From a bacterium (lineage in GTDB: Bacteria > UBP13 > UBA5359): 13,467 nucleotides of DNA. The notes beneath the pieces are model-generated. The model saw only the letters and a list, made by a program, of their open reading frames with translations, had not been told where the DNA came from and searched no databases. Below, piece after piece: positions 12,565-13,467 of this stretch; position 1 is the stretch's first letter, and each line of letters begins with the position of its first letter. Position numbers and translations under genes: made by a program. The DNA is taken from positions 1 through 13,467 of the forward strand of contig JAQUEL010000054.1 in the NCBI GenBank assembly GCA_028685295.1, given 5' to 3'.

Positions 12565-13467
12565 TGCTTTCCTCACCACTCCTTTTTAATGCCAGCAATG
12601 TTATATCGTCATAAAGCTTACCCCCGGAAAAGCTGAACAACTCATCTTTAATAGCTTCCACTATCATCTGTGCCGGGAGATGAGCATTGGCCGCCAAAGA
12701 AGCGTAAAGGCGTTTGTTGCCGTATATCTCTCCGGCGTGGTCGCGAGCTTCAATGGCTCCGTCTGTAAACATAAGCAGGACATCTCCCGGTGCGAGGTAA
12801 AGCTCCTGCTTTATCGGGCTTACATTTCGTGTGACCCCCAGCACTATACCGCCTGCTGCAGGGGTGCGATGAACGTTACCTGAAATCGCTTTCCAGAGCA
12901 GCGGCAGTTCGTGTCCGCTGTTGGCATAGACCAATCTGCCCTCAAGAGGAAAAAGTATGCCATAAATGGCTGAGACAAACATCGATGGTGTAGTTGCCGA
13001 TAGGATGACATCATTGACAGCACGAAAGACTTCCTCAGGCGTTATTCTGGCAACGGCACTGCCCCGTATGGTATATTTGGTAAGAGCTACCAATAGTGCT
13101 GCCGGCATGCCTTTACCGGAAACATCGGCGATGCTGAGAGCCATGACATCCTCTTCAAGCGGAAAGACATCATAATAATCTCCTCCAACTGTTCGCGCAT
13201 AAGCAATGAAGGCGCCTATATCATAACCTGGAGCGATCTCTATACGTTTTGGCAGCAAACTTTGTTGTACCTTGCGAGCTACTTGTAGCTCACGTTCCAG
13301 AGCTGAAGCTTCCAGCATTCTCACCTCAGCCCGATTACGCTGATCGATAACTCTGCCAACGATCAAACCTAGAAGATTGAGCTCCAGAACTCCTACGTAT
13401 TGCTCCACCCGAAGGCTAAGTGTTTCCTGAACCAGAAGAGTATACGGCAGGTAAAGCAGCGTTATAC
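12533..13467 (-). CDS. SpoIIE/RsbU-type PP2C serine phosphatase, N-terminus beyond the right edge
   Basis: The minus-strand frame is open from the right edge to TAA at 12535-12533; the GTG at 13408 is not credible as the start because coding continues upstream (ITLLYLPYTLLVQETLSLRV). The visible N-terminal part looks like membrane helices (LLYLPYTLL; YVGVLELNLLGLIVGRVIDQ). A coiled stretch ERELQVARKVQQSLLP follows, the standard linker of these phosphatases. All PP2C metal motifs are present: GGDYYDV (13166-13186), IADVSGKGMPAALL, YANSGHELPLL, LLMFTDGAIEARD and YDDITLLALK. Such enzymes usually dephosphorylate anti-sigma-factor antagonists (STAS proteins) in stress or developmental partner switches. 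No sporulation-type or anti-sigma gene is in view, so the target is unknown. Convergent with the M48 gene, overlapping it by 32 bp. Confidence 0.9.
   Translation of the reverse strand, partial: ITLLYLPYTLLVQETLSLRVEQYVGVLELNLLGLIVGRVIDQRNRAEVRMLEASALERELQVARKVQQSLLPKRIEIAPGYDIGAFIAYARTVGGDYYDVFPLEEDVMALSIADVSGKGMPAALLVALTKYTIRGSAVARITPEEVFRAVNDVILSATTPSMFVSAIYGILFPLEGRLVYANSGHELPLLWKAISGNVHRTPAAGGIVLGVTRNVSPIKQELYLAPGDVLLMFTDGAIEARDHAGEIYGNKRLYASLAANAHLPAQMIVEAIKDELFSFSGGKLYDDITLLALKRSGEESITSGPESSAR

Overview
The window looks like chromosomal DNA from an anaerobic, Firmicutes/Clostridia-like bacterium. Three things point that way: strong AGGAGG-type ribosome binding sites, frequent ATA isoleucine codons, and a four-subunit, oxygen-sensitive pyruvate:ferredoxin oxidoreductase (POR). 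The phylum is an inference; no RNA gene or other taxonomic marker is present, and I cannot name a genus. All genes read rightward except the last.

Layout. (1) 1-323 is the C-terminal end of a Gfo/Idh/MocA-type sugar dehydrogenase. It is followed by a short stretch with a decayed-looking reading frame. (2) 456-3278 is a likely operon. A consensus sigma-70 promoter with a palindrome in its spacer precedes an IclR-family regulator and two tandem, translationally coupled iron-sulfur proteins. These two resemble the catalytic domain of epoxyqueuosine reductase (QueG) and reductive dehalogenases, but they are neither QueG nor classical RdhA. (3) 3279-3461 is an unusually structured leader with four consecutive hairpins, one of them a perfect 30-bp palindrome. 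(4) 3462-7588 is a tight operon: GAPDH followed 1 bp later by porG, porD, porA and porB (the por genes joined by ATGA overlaps or a 3-bp gap). A 26-codon ORF overlaps the end of porB in the same ATGA fashion. (5) 7779-9830 encodes a soluble PocR-PAS-histidine kinase-receiver hybrid sensor. (6) 9922-11286 encodes a metallo-beta-lactamase/rhodanese/rhodanese protein with CstB-like (persulfide dioxygenase-sulfurtransferase) architecture. (7) 11356-12564 encodes an exported M48 zinc metalloprotease with an extra C-terminal domain. (8) A SpoIIE/RsbU-type PP2C phosphatase on the minus strand runs off the right edge, and its 3' end overlaps the protease gene by 32 bp.

How it fits together. The metabolic core is gap-porGDAB, which joins a triose-phosphate step to pyruvate/acetyl-CoA interconversion with reduced ferredoxin as the electron carrier. 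It could run glycolytically, or gluconeogenically as pyruvate synthase. The IclR gene and the two QueG/RdhA-like proteins form a separate redox-flavoured unit just upstream, with unknown substrate. The hybrid kinase, the sulfur-handling protein, the protease and the phosphatase look like separately transcribed sensing, stress and housekeeping genes.

The points most worth a second look are the paired QueG/RdhA-like proteins of unknown function, the multi-hairpin leader before gap-por, and the promoter-embedded palindrome ahead of the IclR gene. I saw no CRISPR array, tRNA, rRNA, insertion sequence or phage gene.
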